A stretch of DNA of 47,512 nt from Alphaproteobacteria bacterium UBA3002 (GTDB lineage: Bacteria; Pseudomonadota; Alphaproteobacteria; Rickettsiales; UBA3002): assembly GCA_002346425.1 (NCBI GenBank), contig DDZS01000028.1, positions 1-47,512 of the forward strand, written 5' to 3'. The translations under genes were made by a program, and so were the position numbers. The notes beneath the pieces are model-generated. The model did not search any database and was not told the DNA's origin. It was given only the letters and a program-made list of their open reading frames with translations. How positions within the stretch are numbered: the first letter of the stretch is position 1; each line of letters opens with the position of its first letter. This document shows, piece by piece, positions 32,209 to 40,377 of this stretch.

Positions 32209-33270
32209 CTAACGTAAAATCGTCACATGGCCCATTTTGCGGCCCGGGCGGGTTTCGGTTTTGCCGTAAACATGGATATGCGCATGCGGGTTGTGCTGAT
32301 ATTGCGCCAATCCATCCACTTCTTCACCGATCAGATTGATCATTTCCACCGCAGAAAGTGTGCGCGTATCGCCCAGCGCCATGCCACAAATCGCGCGAAT
32401 CTGTTGCTCGAACTGGCTGGTGGCGGCGGCTTCGATCGTCCAATGCCCGGAATTGTGCGGGCGCGGCGCGAGTTCATTCACGATCAGCGAGCCATCCGGC
32501 ATAGCGAAAAACTCTACCGCCAGCAAACCGGTGAGATTAAGTTTTTCTGCCAAGGTCAGTGCGATCTGCTGCGCTTGCGCGGCGGTGGCACTTGCCACAT
32601 TCGCAGGCACGCTGCTGCGCGCCAGAATATGATGCTCATGCTGGTTCAGCGACGGCTCGTAACAGCGCGCCTGCCCCGCTTTATCACGCGCCACAATCAC
32701 CGATATTTCGCAGCTGAAACCTAACCACGCTTCCAACACGCAGGGCTGTTCGCCTAACTTTAGCCAGGCCTGCTCAGCGGTTTCGGCATCAGTGATTTTC
32801 ATCTGCCCCTTACCGTCATAACCTTCTTTGCAGCGTTTCAACACACATGGATAGCCAATCGTTTCGATCGCGGCTTTCAGCTCTGCCTTGGTTTCGACCG
32901 AAGCAAAGGGCGCGACCGGAATCCCAAAGCTCTGGATGGTCTGTTTCTCACGCAACCGATGCCGGCACGTCCGTAACACATTGACGGAGGGATGCACCTG
33001 CGTGATGCGCTCCAGCATAGCCAATGGTTCCGGCGGAACATTTTCAAATTCGAAGGTGATCACATCGCATGCCTTTGCAAATGCCTGAAGCGCCGCCGCA
33101 TCGTCATATGCCGCATTGGTGATTTCGTTGGCCACCTGCGCCGCCGGACAGTGCGCTTCCGGGCAATAAACATGCGTGCGATAGCCCATATGCGCTGCGG
33201 CCATCGCCAGCATACGCCCTAGCTGTCCCCCGCCGAGAATCCCTATCGTCGACAGCGGAAGGAGCATCAT
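32209..33270 (-). CDS. purK: 5-(carboxyamino)imidazole ribonucleotide synthase
   Basis: ATP-grasp enzyme of purine synthesis that carboxylates AIR with bicarbonate. The 353 residues begin with IGILGGGQLGRMLAMAAAHMGY. They contain the ATP-grasp segments (YPCVLKRCKEGYDGKGQ, LLAVEFFAMPDG, NELAPRPHNSGHWTIEA). The start overlaps the purE stop (ATGA), so PurE and PurK are made together, as expected for enzymes of consecutive steps. Confidence 0.97.
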   Translation of the reverse strand: MMLLPLSTIGILGGGQLGRMLAMAAAHMGYRTHVYCPEAHCPAAQVANEITNAAYDDAAALQAFAKACDVITFEFENVPPEPLAMLERITQVHPSVNVLRTCRHRLREKQTIQSFGIPVAPFASVETKAELKAAIETIGYPCVLKRCKEGYDGKGQMKITDAETAEQAWLKLGEQPCVLEAWLGFSCEISVIVARDKAGQARCYEPSLNQHEHHILARSSVPANVASATAAQAQQIALTLAEKLNLTGLLAVEFFAMPDGSLIVNELAPRPHNSGHWTIEAAATSQFEQQIRAICGMALGDTRTLSAVEMINLIGEEVDGLAQYQHNPHAHIHVYGKTETRPGRKMGHVTILR

Positions 33271-33740
33271 TTTGGGGCATCTCCGACGCTAGCGGTTTGT
33301 TCCGCGCGGAAGGCAATCAGCTTTTCGCGGATCGTCGCATCCTGTAACGACAGGATAGACGCGGCCAGAATCCCCGCATTTTTTGCACCCGCTTTGCCGA
33401 TGGCCAGCGTACCAACCGGCACGCCACCGGGCATTTGCGCAATCGAAAGTAGCGAGTCCATACCCTGCAATGCTTTGCTTTCCACTGGCACGCCCAGTAC
33501 GGGCAAATGCGTTAAGGCTGCAACCATGCCCGGCAAATGCGCGGCCCCGCCGGCTCCTGCGATAATTACCTGAACGCCTTGCGCTTCTGCATTTTTGGCA
33601 TATTCCACCATGCGTTCGGGCGTGCGATGCGCAGAAACGATTTTCGTTTCATAAGAGACACCCAAGGTGTCCAGCATTTCGCACGCATGTTGCATGGTTT
33701 CCCAGTCGCTCTGCGACCCCATGATGACTCCGACACGCAT
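33267..33740 (-). CDS. purE: N5-carboxyaminoimidazole ribonucleotide mutase
   Basis: Moves the carboxyl group of N5-CAIR to form CAIR. The ATG at 33740 has a strong GGAGG site and gives 157 residues, the normal size. GVIMGSQSDWETM and AGAGGAAHLPGMVAALT are the conserved active-site motifs. The frame extends upstream without homology. It is first in the purE-purK pair and divergent from pntAA by 100 bp. Confidence 0.97.
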   Translation of the reverse strand: MRVGVIMGSQSDWETMQHACEMLDTLGVSYETKIVSAHRTPERMVEYAKNAEAQGVQVIIAGAGGAAHLPGMVAALTHLPVLGVPVESKALQGMDSLLSIAQMPGGVPVGTLAIGKAGAKNAGILAASILSLQDATIREKLIAFRAEQTASVGDAPK

Positions 33741-33840
33741 ACTGCCTCCTCGATTTACGAAAAGAAGCCTTGTAGCGCGACTTATCCCCGATGTCAAAAG
33801 CCGGTTGCGTGGGCGAATGGTTTCGCCTAAGTCTCAAACC

Positions 33841-35031
33841 ATGCGTATTGCGGTATTGAAAGAACATAAAGCCGGGGAGGCACGCTGCGCGATCTCACCG
33901 GATATGGTGAAGCGCTATGTCGAACTGGGCGCGGATGTGGTGATTCAACGTGCGGCCGGGGAAGCCTCTGGCATCAGCAACGAAGCGTATGAAGCTGCCG
34001 GGGCCAGCATTATGGCCGGAAGCGGTACGACAGCAAAAGACGCGGATATTGTGTTATGCGTCAATATGCCGGATATCAAAACCCTGGAACATATACCGAA
34101 TGAGTGCGTCCTAGTAGGAATGCTGGACCCCTTCCATGTTGATCCGGAACTGTTAAACGAAAAGCGACTGACGGCGTTCTCGATGGAGCTGCTGCCGCGG
34201 ATCAGCCGCGCACAATCCATGGATGTATTATCCTCGCAAAGTAACCTCGCGGGCTATCGCGCGGTGATTGAGGCGGTTGCGGCGATGGGCAAGGCCACCC
34301 CGATGTTTATGACCGCCGCGGGCACCGTGGCACCAGCAAAAGCACTGATTTTAGGGGCCGGAGTATCAGGATTACAAGCCATCGCCACTGCGAAACGCTT
34401 AGGATGCGCAGTTTCTGCATTCGATGTGCGCCCCGAGGTCAAAGAACAGGTGGAAAGCCTCGGCGCGAAATTCGTCGAAGTCAAAAACACCGAATCTGGC
34501 AGTGCCGAAGGCGGCTACGCCAAAGAAATGAGCGCGGAATACAAGCAAAAGCAATCTGAACTGATTGCCGAAACGCTTAAAAAACAGCACCTTTGCATTA
34601 CGACAGCCCTTATCCCCGGCCGCGAAGCACCGGAACTGATTACCGATGCGATGGTACAGGATATGATGCCCGGTTCGGTTATTGTGGATATGGCCGTCGC
34701 CGCAGGCGGAAATTATAAAGGTAGTCAGGAAGGCAAAATCGTCGAAAAGCATGGCGTAAAAATCATTGGCTATTCCGACCTCCCCTCACGCGTTGCGGCC
34801 GATGCTACCCCGCTATACGCGCGTAACCTCTTCAATTTCGTCTCCGCTTTGCTGATCAATAAAGAACAGAAAGCATTGGATATTCAATGGGACGATGAAC
34901 TGGTTGCTGGTACGTTGCTGACTAAAGACGGCGAAGTGGTGCATCAGCGCATTGCGGAAGCCCGCGGCCTGAACACCAAAGCACCTGAAGCGGCTAGCCA
35001 ACCTGAAACAGCGGAGAGCGACGATGAATGA
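33841..35031 (+). CDS. pntAA: NAD(P) transhydrogenase subunit alpha part 1
   Basis: NAD(H)-binding domain I of the proton-translocating transhydrogenase, which drives NADPH formation with the proton gradient. The ATG at 33841 gives 396 residues starting MRIAVLKEHKAGEARCAISPDMV, as expected for the family. An in-frame ATG at 33817 is a possible alternative, since the ribosome site is weak. The Rossmann loop LGAGVSGLQAIATAKRLG and the mobile-loop region SDLPSRVAADATPLYA are clear. The separate AA/AB/B arrangement is the alphaproteobacterial (Rhodospirillum) type. It overlaps pntAB by eight bases. Confidence 0.95.
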   Translation: MRIAVLKEHKAGEARCAISPDMVKRYVELGADVVIQRAAGEASGISNEAYEAAGASIMAGSGTTAKDADIVLCVNMPDIKTLEHIPNECVLVGMLDPFHVDPELLNEKRLTAFSMELLPRISRAQSMDVLSSQSNLAGYRAVIEAVAAMGKATPMFMTAAGTVAPAKALILGAGVSGLQAIATAKRLGCAVSAFDVRPEVKEQVESLGAKFVEVKNTESGSAEGGYAKEMSAEYKQKQSELIAETLKKQHLCITTALIPGREAPELITDAMVQDMMPGSVIVDMAVAAGGNYKGSQEGKIVEKHGVKIIGYSDLPSRVAADATPLYARNLFNFVSALLINKEQKALDIQWDDELVAGTLLTKDGEVVHQRIAEARGLNTKAPEAASQPETAESDDE

Positions 35032-35431
35032 TGCCACCTCGCTAAAAGAACAATTACAGCGCCTTTCCGAAGAAGCCGCAGCCTTAAGCCAGAAAACCGA
35101 AGTACTGGAAGCGCAATTGGCGACCGCTGGCCATGGCGGGGTCGACCCGCTGATGTTTGGGTTATTCGTCTTCGTGCTGGCCTGCTTCGTCGGCTATTAC
35201 GTGGTATGGAAAGTGACGCCAGCCTTACATACACCGCTGATGGCGGTGACCAATGCCATATCCGGCATCATCGTGGTTGGCGCCATGGTGGCGGTGGGGG
35301 CCGAAGCCTCCGGCATGTCGGCGACGCTCGGTTTCTTTGCCGTATTGCTTGCCTCAATCAATATTTTCGGCGGCTTTGTCGTAACCCAGCGCATGCTCGA
35401 AATGTTTAAAAAGAAAGAGGCGAAGAAATGA
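35024..35431 (+). CDS. pntAB: NAD(P) transhydrogenase subunit alpha part 2
   Basis: Membrane part of the alpha chain, 135 residues. A helical start (about 1-38) is followed by four hydrophobic segments (VFVLACFVGYYVVWKV, MAVTNAISGIIVVGAMVAVG, TLGFFAVLLASINIFGGFVVT). The TNAISGIIVVGA segment is the conserved proton-channel helix. Its stop overlaps pntB (ATGA), completing a coupled three-gene operon. Confidence 0.96.
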   Translation: MNDATSLKEQLQRLSEEAAALSQKTEVLEAQLATAGHGGVDPLMFGLFVFVLACFVGYYVVWKVTPALHTPLMAVTNAISGIIVVGAMVAVGAEASGMSATLGFFAVLLASINIFGGFVVTQRMLEMFKKKEAKK

Positions 35432-36822
35432 CCACTTTCTCTTACCTGCTCTATCTCATTGCCTCGATTCTATTTATCCTGTCCTTAAAAGGTCTGGCAT
35501 CGCCCGTATCGGCGCGGCGCGGCAATCAATACGGCATGGTCGGCATGGCGATTGCTTTTGTCGCCACGCTCACCCTGCCCGCCTTGCAAAGCTATGTGTT
35601 AATTCTACTAGCGGTTGCCATCGGTGCGGGAATCGGCATTACCATCGCCCGCAAAATTCAGATGACCGCCATGCCGCAATTGGTGGCCGCGTTTCACTCT
35701 CTGGTCGGTCTGGCAGCAGTCTTTATCGCGCTGGCCGCCCTGCTCTCTCCTGAGGCCTATAATATCGGCATCAGCGGCGAGCTGGCCGCAGGAAGCCTGT
35801 TTGAAATGTCGCTCGGTTCCGTGATCGGTGCGATTACGTTTTCGGGCTCAATTATAGCTTTTGCAAAACTGCAGGGCCTGATGTCCGGCACCCCAATTCG
35901 CTTTGCCTCGCAGCATCTGGTCAACGCAGTGTTAGCAGGCGTTATCCTATTGCTGCTCGCTATTTTCCTAGCCACCGAATCGGTGACGCTTTTTGTGATC
36001 ATGACGCTGCTCGCCTTTGCATTGGGGGTATTGTTAATCATCCCCATCGGCGGGGCGGATATGCCGGTCGTCGTCTCGATGCTCAATTCCTATTCAGGCT
36101 GGGCAGCCGCAGGTATCGGCTTCACCTTAGGCAATCCGCTGCTTATCATCACCGGTGCGCTGGTCGGTGCTTCCGGTGCGATTCTTAGTTACATTATGTG
36201 CAAAGCCATGAACCGGTCGATCTTCAACGTGATCTTTGGCGGATTTGGCAGTGAAGATGGCACAAGCGGCTCGGGCGAAGTAGACGACAGGCCCGTCAAA
36301 TCCGGCTCTGTCGAAGATGCCGCCTTCCTCATGGGCAACGCCGAATCGGTCATCATTGTTCCGGGTTACGGCATGGCCGTTGCGCAAGCTCAACACGCAG
36401 TGCGCGAGCTGGTCGAAGTATTGGAGGGGCACGACGTGCAGGTACGTTTTGCGATTCACCCCGTCGCCGGACGGATGCCCGGGCATATGAACGTGTTGCT
36501 CGCCGAAGCGAATATTTCCTATGAGCAGGTGCATGAGCTGGAAGAGATTAATTCCGACTTTTCAACGACCGATGTCGTTTACGTGATCGGCGCGAATGAC
36601 GTGACCAATCCCGCGGCGAAAACCGACAAAACTTCGCCGATTTACGGCATGCCCGTCCTAGACGTCGCGGATGCGCATCATGTCATCTTCAATAAACGCT
36701 CGATGTCCCCCGGTTATGCCGGTATTCAGAATGAGCTTTTCTATCTGGAAAAAACCATGATGCTGTTCGGTGATGCCAAAAAGCAAACCGAAGCACTCGT
36801 GAAAGCGATTCGCGCGCTATAA
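35428..36822 (+). CDS. pntB: NAD(P) transhydrogenase subunit beta
   Basis: 464 residues with about nine N-terminal membrane helices (to about residue 265) that complete the proton channel, and the C-terminal NADP(H)-binding domain III (about 290-464; VIIVPGYGMAVAQAQHAVREL, GRMPGHMNVLLAEA, DVVYVIGANDVTNPAA). All expected binding motifs are intact. It is the last gene of the pnt operon, followed by a GC-rich hairpin. Confidence 0.97.
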   Translation: MTTFSYLLYLIASILFILSLKGLASPVSARRGNQYGMVGMAIAFVATLTLPALQSYVLILLAVAIGAGIGITIARKIQMTAMPQLVAAFHSLVGLAAVFIALAALLSPEAYNIGISGELAAGSLFEMSLGSVIGAITFSGSIIAFAKLQGLMSGTPIRFASQHLVNAVLAGVILLLLAIFLATESVTLFVIMTLLAFALGVLLIIPIGGADMPVVVSMLNSYSGWAAAGIGFTLGNPLLIITGALVGASGAILSYIMCKAMNRSIFNVIFGGFGSEDGTSGSGEVDDRPVKSGSVEDAAFLMGNAESVIIVPGYGMAVAQAQHAVRELVEVLEGHDVQVRFAIHPVAGRMPGHMNVLLAEANISYEQVHELEEINSDFSTTDVVYVIGANDVTNPAAKTDKTSPIYGMPVLDVADAHHVIFNKRSMSPGYAGIQNELFYLEKTMMLFGDAKKQTEALVKAIRAL

Positions 36823-36848
36823 AATACGATCTAAAAAGCATGATGGAA

Positions 36849-36866
36849 CGCCGCAAACAGGCGGCG
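36849..36866 (+). terminator. GC-rich stem-loop after pntB
   Basis: CGCCGC-AAACAG-GCGGCG forms a perfect 6-bp stem 27 bases after the pntB stop. No T-run follows. A second small CCGC-GAGA-GCGG hairpin comes a few bases later. Probable end of the pnt transcript, possibly Rho-assisted. Confidence 0.4.
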
Positions 36867-36908
36867 ACAGCCATAAGCCCGCGAGAGCGGCGGTAATAGC
36901 GGGGAAAC

Positions 36909-36982
36909 TGGAGCGGGCGATGGGAATCGGACCCACGTCTAAAGCTTGGGAAGCTTTCGTTCTACCATTGAACTACGCCCGC
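36909..36982 (-). tRNA. tRNA-Gly (anticodon CCC)
   Basis: The minus strand folds as a standard tRNA. Acceptor arms GCGGGCG and CGCCCGC pair perfectly, the discriminator is T, and CCA is encoded (36909-36911). The anticodon loop is TTCCCAA (CCC) and the T arm contains GGTCCGATTCC, a variant of the usual GTTCGA with C in place of the second T. It decodes GGG. No integrated element is seen on either side. Confidence 0.95.
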
Positions 36983-37080
36983 GTGATTTCCTGCACTTGC
37001 CATACGGGGGCTTTCCCCTTATGTAAAGCGCTATGTTACCTAAACCCGGTCCGATACCAACCAACCTAGTGGAGAGTCAG

Positions 37081-37515
37081 ATGCTCGGAGAATTCAAAAA
37101 ATTTATTGCGCGCGGCAACGTAGTCGACATGGCGGTCGGTATTGTGGTTGGCGCGGCGTTCACTGCCATCGTTACCTCAATGGTTTCCGATTTGTTGAAT
37201 CCTATCCTCGGGCTATTCGCCGGGGGTTTGGATTTCGCGGAATATTACATCAACCTCGGTGATGGCGAATATGAAAATCTGGCCGCCGCCAAAGAAGCCG
37301 GCGCGCCGGTCTTGGCATACGGCAATTTCATTAACGCCGTTATTAAATTCGTCATCGTCGCCTTCGTGGTCTTTTTGATGGTGCGCGGCATTAACAAAGC
37401 CAAAGAAAACTTTGAGCGCAAGCAGCAGGATCCTAGTAACACCGAAGTGCCGACCCCGAAGGACATTCAACTGCTAACCGAAATTCGCGATTTGCTGCAA
37501 CAGCAGAAATCATAA
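37081..37515 (+). CDS. mscL: Large-conductance mechanosensitive channel
   Basis: Pentameric inner-membrane safety valve opened by membrane tension, 144 residues from ATG 37081 (GGAGAG ribosome site; the longer upstream frame lacks homology). The amphipathic start MLGEFKKFIARGNVVDMAVG leads into TM1 (IVVGAAFTAIVTSMVSDLLNP), and TM2 is FVIVAFVVFLMVRGIN. A cytoplasmic helix ends the protein. The gene converges with the ycgN-like gene, overlapping it by six bases. Confidence 0.97.
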   Translation: MLGEFKKFIARGNVVDMAVGIVVGAAFTAIVTSMVSDLLNPILGLFAGGLDFAEYYINLGDGEYENLAAAKEAGAPVLAYGNFINAVIKFVIVAFVVFLMVRGINKAKENFERKQQDPSNTEVPTPKDIQLLTEIRDLLQQQKS

Positions 37516-37917
37516 ATCCGCATCATCTTCGGAGATAAGGTGCCCGCGCATCGACGGTCCTTCGCGGTGCACGGATTCGGTTTCGCCGGAAATCAGTGGA
37601 TGCCAGTCCGGCAAGTCATAGCCGAAAGCCACTAGCCGATAGCCGCAGCTATGCGGCAACCAGTCCATCTCGCGCACATTATGCGGGGTAATCGCCACGC
37701 AGTCCGCGACATTGCGGAAACGGTTGGCGTAGTCCGAACAGCGGTTACAGCCTAAATCCAGATAACGGCAGGCGACATTGGATAACACAATCTCGCCGCT
37801 ATCTTCATCCTGCAGGCGAATCTGACAGCACAGGCCGCAGCCGTCGCAGAGCGATTCCCACTCCTGCGCGCTCATCTGATGTAAGGGTTTTTGAAGAAAT
37901 GCCGGTTGTTCAGTCAT
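37510..37917 (-). CDS. YcgN/YkgJ-type Cys-cluster protein (UPF0260)
   Basis: A 135-residue protein with eight Cys arranged as in the YcgN/UPF0260 family: WESLCDGCGLCCQIRL, NVACRYLDLGCNRCSDY, DCVAITP and PHSCGYRL. These may bind zinc or an iron-sulfur cluster. The function is not known. The ATG at 37917 matches the usual family start. Its start overlaps the carbonic anhydrase stop by eight bases. Confidence 0.9.
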   Translation of the reverse strand: MTEQPAFLQKPLHQMSAQEWESLCDGCGLCCQIRLQDEDSGEIVLSNVACRYLDLGCNRCSDYANRFRNVADCVAITPHNVREMDWLPHSCGYRLVAFGYDLPDWHPLISGETESVHREGPSMRGHLISEDDADL

Positions 37918-38494
37918 GGACCATTGGCGCGAATCGATCGGCCGTTTCATCCCAGACATGAATGCGCCCGGTCGCTATGTCGAGCACCCAACCGTGCAAA
38001 GTCAGACGCCCTTCCGCTTCGGCTTCAGTGATGTAATCGTAACTCCGCAAATTGCGTACACTATACTTCACTGCTTCTTGCTCCAGCATATGGCGTTGCG
38101 CGGCGAGGCCGTCTTCATCCTCGCGCACCTGCTCACTCAAAGAATAAATCGGCTGCAGATAATCACGTAAGGAATAGCTGGAAATCCCTTCGAGCGCGGC
38201 GCGAATCCCCCCACAATCGGTATGCCCCATCACCGCGATATGCTTCACCCCCATATGGCGCACAGCAAAGGCCAGCGCCGCAGATTCGGTCAGGCGTTTT
38301 TCGTGTTCGGGATGCACCAACGCCGCCACATTGCGCAAAATCAGCGATGAGCCTTTGGGAATGCCTAAATCGTCGATCGGGTCTTTGCGCGCATCGACAC
38401 AGCCGATCAACAACATTTCCGGATGATGCGCGGGCACTTCCCCGCCTTCAGCGGCGGCTTTTTGCCGCGCCGCAATCGCGTCCATCAACTCCAT
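37910..38494 (-). CDS. Beta-class carbonic anhydrase
   Basis: Interconverts CO2 and bicarbonate, 194 residues. Zinc ligands and the dyad are visible: Cys in IGCVDARKDP (with the Asp-Arg dyad) and His/Cys in GHTDCGGIRAAL. The phrase LILRNVAALV is typical. It shares one base with the upstream membrane protein gene (TAATG) and eight with the YcgN-like gene, forming a three-gene operon. Bicarbonate supply for purK, arginine and pyrimidine synthesis is a natural role, but not shown by context. Confidence 0.94.
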   Translation of the reverse strand: MELMDAIAARQKAAAEGGEVPAHHPEMLLIGCVDARKDPIDDLGIPKGSSLILRNVAALVHPEHEKRLTESAALAFAVRHMGVKHIAVMGHTDCGGIRAALEGISSYSLRDYLQPIYSLSEQVREDEDGLAAQRHMLEQEAVKYSVRNLRSYDYITEAEAEGRLTLHGWVLDIATGRIHVWDETADRFAPMVHD

Positions 38495-38880
38495 TAGTCG
38501 TCCAGCAGCTCCAAATCACCAAGGTCTTCCACCAGCACTTTCGCTTCAAGACTTGGTGCAAAATTCCAGATCAGCAGCAGCAGCGAAGCGATCAGCGCGA
38601 TAAAGGCAATCACCACCCGACGAAATATAATTTTCTTAGCGCGACGGCGATAAATTTCAATCAGCACCGGGGTTTGCAACGCCAGCATGATAAAAATCAA
38701 TCCGAGATAATAGCCCGGGCTGGCTTGCGGGATCTCAAATTCTTCGCGTAGCGTGACCGCCCAACTTGAGACCAGATACAGCCCCACCATGCCGACAAAA
38801 AGCGGCATGAGTTGCAACACCAACACGGTGGATTTACGGTGCTTATAGGGTTTAGGCTTCGATTTTACAGGTTCTTCCAT
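38494..38880 (-). CDS. Unknown inner-membrane protein with three hydrophobic segments
   Basis: A 128-residue protein with hydrophobic segments at about 20-42 (VLVLQLMPLFVGMVGLYLV), 58-75 (YYLGLIFIMLALQTPVLIEI) and 88-108 (VVIAFIALIASLLLLIW), a basic N-terminus, and an acidic tail. No family is recognised. ATG 38880 was used; the TTG two codons earlier is less likely. It leads the carbonic anhydrase/YcgN operon, so a link to CO2 or bicarbonate handling is conceivable. Confidence 0.75.
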   Translation of the reverse strand: MEEPVKSKPKPYKHRKSTVLVLQLMPLFVGMVGLYLVSSWAVTLREEFEIPQASPGYYLGLIFIMLALQTPVLIEIYRRRAKKIIFRRVVIAFIALIASLLLLIWNFAPSLEAKVLVEDLGDLELLDD

Positions 38881-39019
38881 GAGCAAAAAATACCCGAAAT
38901 AAGGGAATCTGGCAAATCCCGCTTTGAATTTATCAAGAATTTACGAATTTTATATGTACTGCCACTCGTTTAGACACACTCTTCGCGGTAAAGTGAAAGA
39001 CTGAAAAGGAGTATCACTC

Positions 39020-39196
39020 ATGTTTAATGGCATATTGCATAAACTCTTTGGTTCGCTTCCGGCGAATGATAACGATACACGTAAAGAATATGAAAAAGTC
39101 GCGAGCGGCGAAAAAGTGACGCAACACGCGAAACACCACTGGGATGAAGAGGTCGATGACACCTTCCCCGCCAGTGACCCGATTGCAAAATACTAA
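39020..39196 (+). CDS. 58-aa FPASDP-motif protein
   Basis: A 58-codon gene with an AAAAGGAG ribosome site eight bases before the ATG. Its last 18 residues read WDEEVDDTFPASDPIAKY. The VDxTFPASDP motif is shared by many small alphaproteobacterial proteins of unknown role, which supports it as real despite its size. The start MFNGILHKLFGSLPA is amphipathic. It converges with the hemoglobin gene, overlapping by four bases. Confidence 0.75.
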   Translation: MFNGILHKLFGSLPANDNDTRKEYEKVASGEKVTQHAKHHWDEEVDDTFPASDPIAKY

Positions 39197-39549
39197 CGGT
39201 TTAACACCGCGTTTTTGGTCGAGGCGATGATCGCCATCGCTTCGATCTTTAGCGCCTCCGGCACGTTCAATTCATCAAAGGTTTCTTCAACGTGATGCAG
39301 CGTGATATCGAAATCTTCTTCACTTAAATGCAACGCCGCATGCGACGCGCGTAAATCCACACCCATTACCCGTGACACATCGCCAAAAGCAAAGGCCATC
39401 ATATCGATCATTTTCTGGCGCTGGGTGGCGATATTCACCCCCTCAAAATAATGCGCCACCCGCGGGTCCTGCAGCATTTTCTCATAGAAAATGAATACCG
39501 CTCCTTCAAGCGCCGCTTGGCCACCTAGTTTTTGGTAGAGAGTGGTCAT
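39193..39549 (-). CDS. Group I truncated hemoglobin
   Basis: A 118-residue haem protein of the 2/2 globin type that binds O2 or NO. The family start LYQKLGGQAALEGAVFIFYEKMLQDPRVAHYF includes the B-helix Tyr22. The proximal histidine is H70 in DLRASHAALHLSEEDFD. Detoxification of NO or O2 handling is the usual role. The start overlaps the stop of the AT-rich HEPN-like gene (ATGA), which makes their translation coupled. Confidence 0.92.
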   Translation of the reverse strand: MTTLYQKLGGQAALEGAVFIFYEKMLQDPRVAHYFEGVNIATQRQKMIDMMAFAFGDVSRVMGVDLRASHAALHLSEEDFDITLHHVEETFDELNVPEALKIEAMAIIASTKNAVLNR

Positions 39550-40364
39550 ACTTTCACCATTAGAAATGCATTGAATAAAAAAATCACCAAACTTTCTAAC
39601 GCTTTGAGTGTAAGAGAAAACTCATTATCGTGAACAGGAAACCTTCCATGATGCATAAGATTATTTCTAATTTTGCTAATCTTGTTTGTTCTATATATTT
39701 CCCTTATTTCAATTAAATCCTTTCCAGTTTGAGCTACTAAATAATCTTCAACATATTTAATACCTTGTTTCTCACCCATAGGAAAAATTTCTAAAATAAT
39801 ATAATAATTCATGAATTGGACTTCATCAGGCTCTGAATTAATTGCCTTAGCAAAGAATTTTGTCATTAATTCAAACTTTGCATTAGAGAAAGATTCACTA
39901 TAACCTTTTAGGGTAAATAAATTTATTTCTAACGAATTAAATTCTACTTCTGGCACACGCTGCAATTTTCCTTCAATGAAGAAGGCTTTATTTTCTCTAG
40001 CAAGAGAATCTAAGTATACCGGGCCATTATAAACAAGCGACGAAAAGAGCCTTGGACTATAGACCAATGATAAAATCGTTATAACCTTATCTATGCATTT
40101 TTTAAAATAAACATGCGATTCTGGACCAGATGCACTTTTTTCGATTTTTAGTATCAAGTAAGTTTTTTCAGTGTCTAAACGTAAGTCCGAAGCTGAAGCA
40201 ATCGTAATATTGCGATTTTCTGGTATTACAGAGCTAAATTCTTGTACTCTAAAATGCCTTTCACCTTTGAAAACTTCAACTGTTACATCGAACATACTTT
40301 TTCTAAAGTACGAATTTGTTACTATTAAAGTTTCGTATATTTCAATATATGTTTGTCTTGCCAA
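39546..40364 (-). CDS. AT-rich unknown gene with HEPN-like RxxxxH motif
   Basis: A 272-residue protein that I do not recognise. Sampled lines are about 25-30% G+C, against 50-65% in neighbours, which points to horizontal origin. Near the C-terminus, R233-N-N-L-M-H238 (in KIRNNLMHHGRF) matches the Rx4-6H motif of HEPN ribonucleases, set in two helices as in that fold. The N-terminal part is beta-rich (FDVTVEVFKGERHFRVQEF). The start is TTG at 40364 with GGAG eight bases upstream; an in-frame TGA precedes it. Spacing is only 13 bases after thiC, and it overlaps the hemoglobin start. A defence or toxin role would fit a HEPN protein but is inferred. Confidence 0.8.
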   Translation of the reverse strand: MARQTYIEIYETLIVTNSYFRKSMFDVTVEVFKGERHFRVQEFSSVIPENRNITIASASDLRLDTEKTYLILKIEKSASGPESHVYFKKCIDKVITILSLVYSPRLFSSLVYNGPVYLDSLARENKAFFIEGKLQRVPEVEFNSLEINLFTLKGYSESFSNAKFELMTKFFAKAINSEPDEVQFMNYYIILEIFPMGEKQGIKYVEDYLVAQTGKDLIEIREIYRTNKISKIRNNLMHHGRFPVHDNEFSLTLKALESLVIFLFNAFLMVKV

Positions 40365-40377
40365 TCATACATCTCCA

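Noticed and set aside
33667..33840. Longer N-terminus for pntAA
   Set aside because: It is antisense to purE and the family starts at MRIAVLKE.
36909..36982. tRNA-Gly as a second integration site
   Set aside because: No integrase and no accessory genes lie on either side, and no duplicate of its 3' end was seen nearby.
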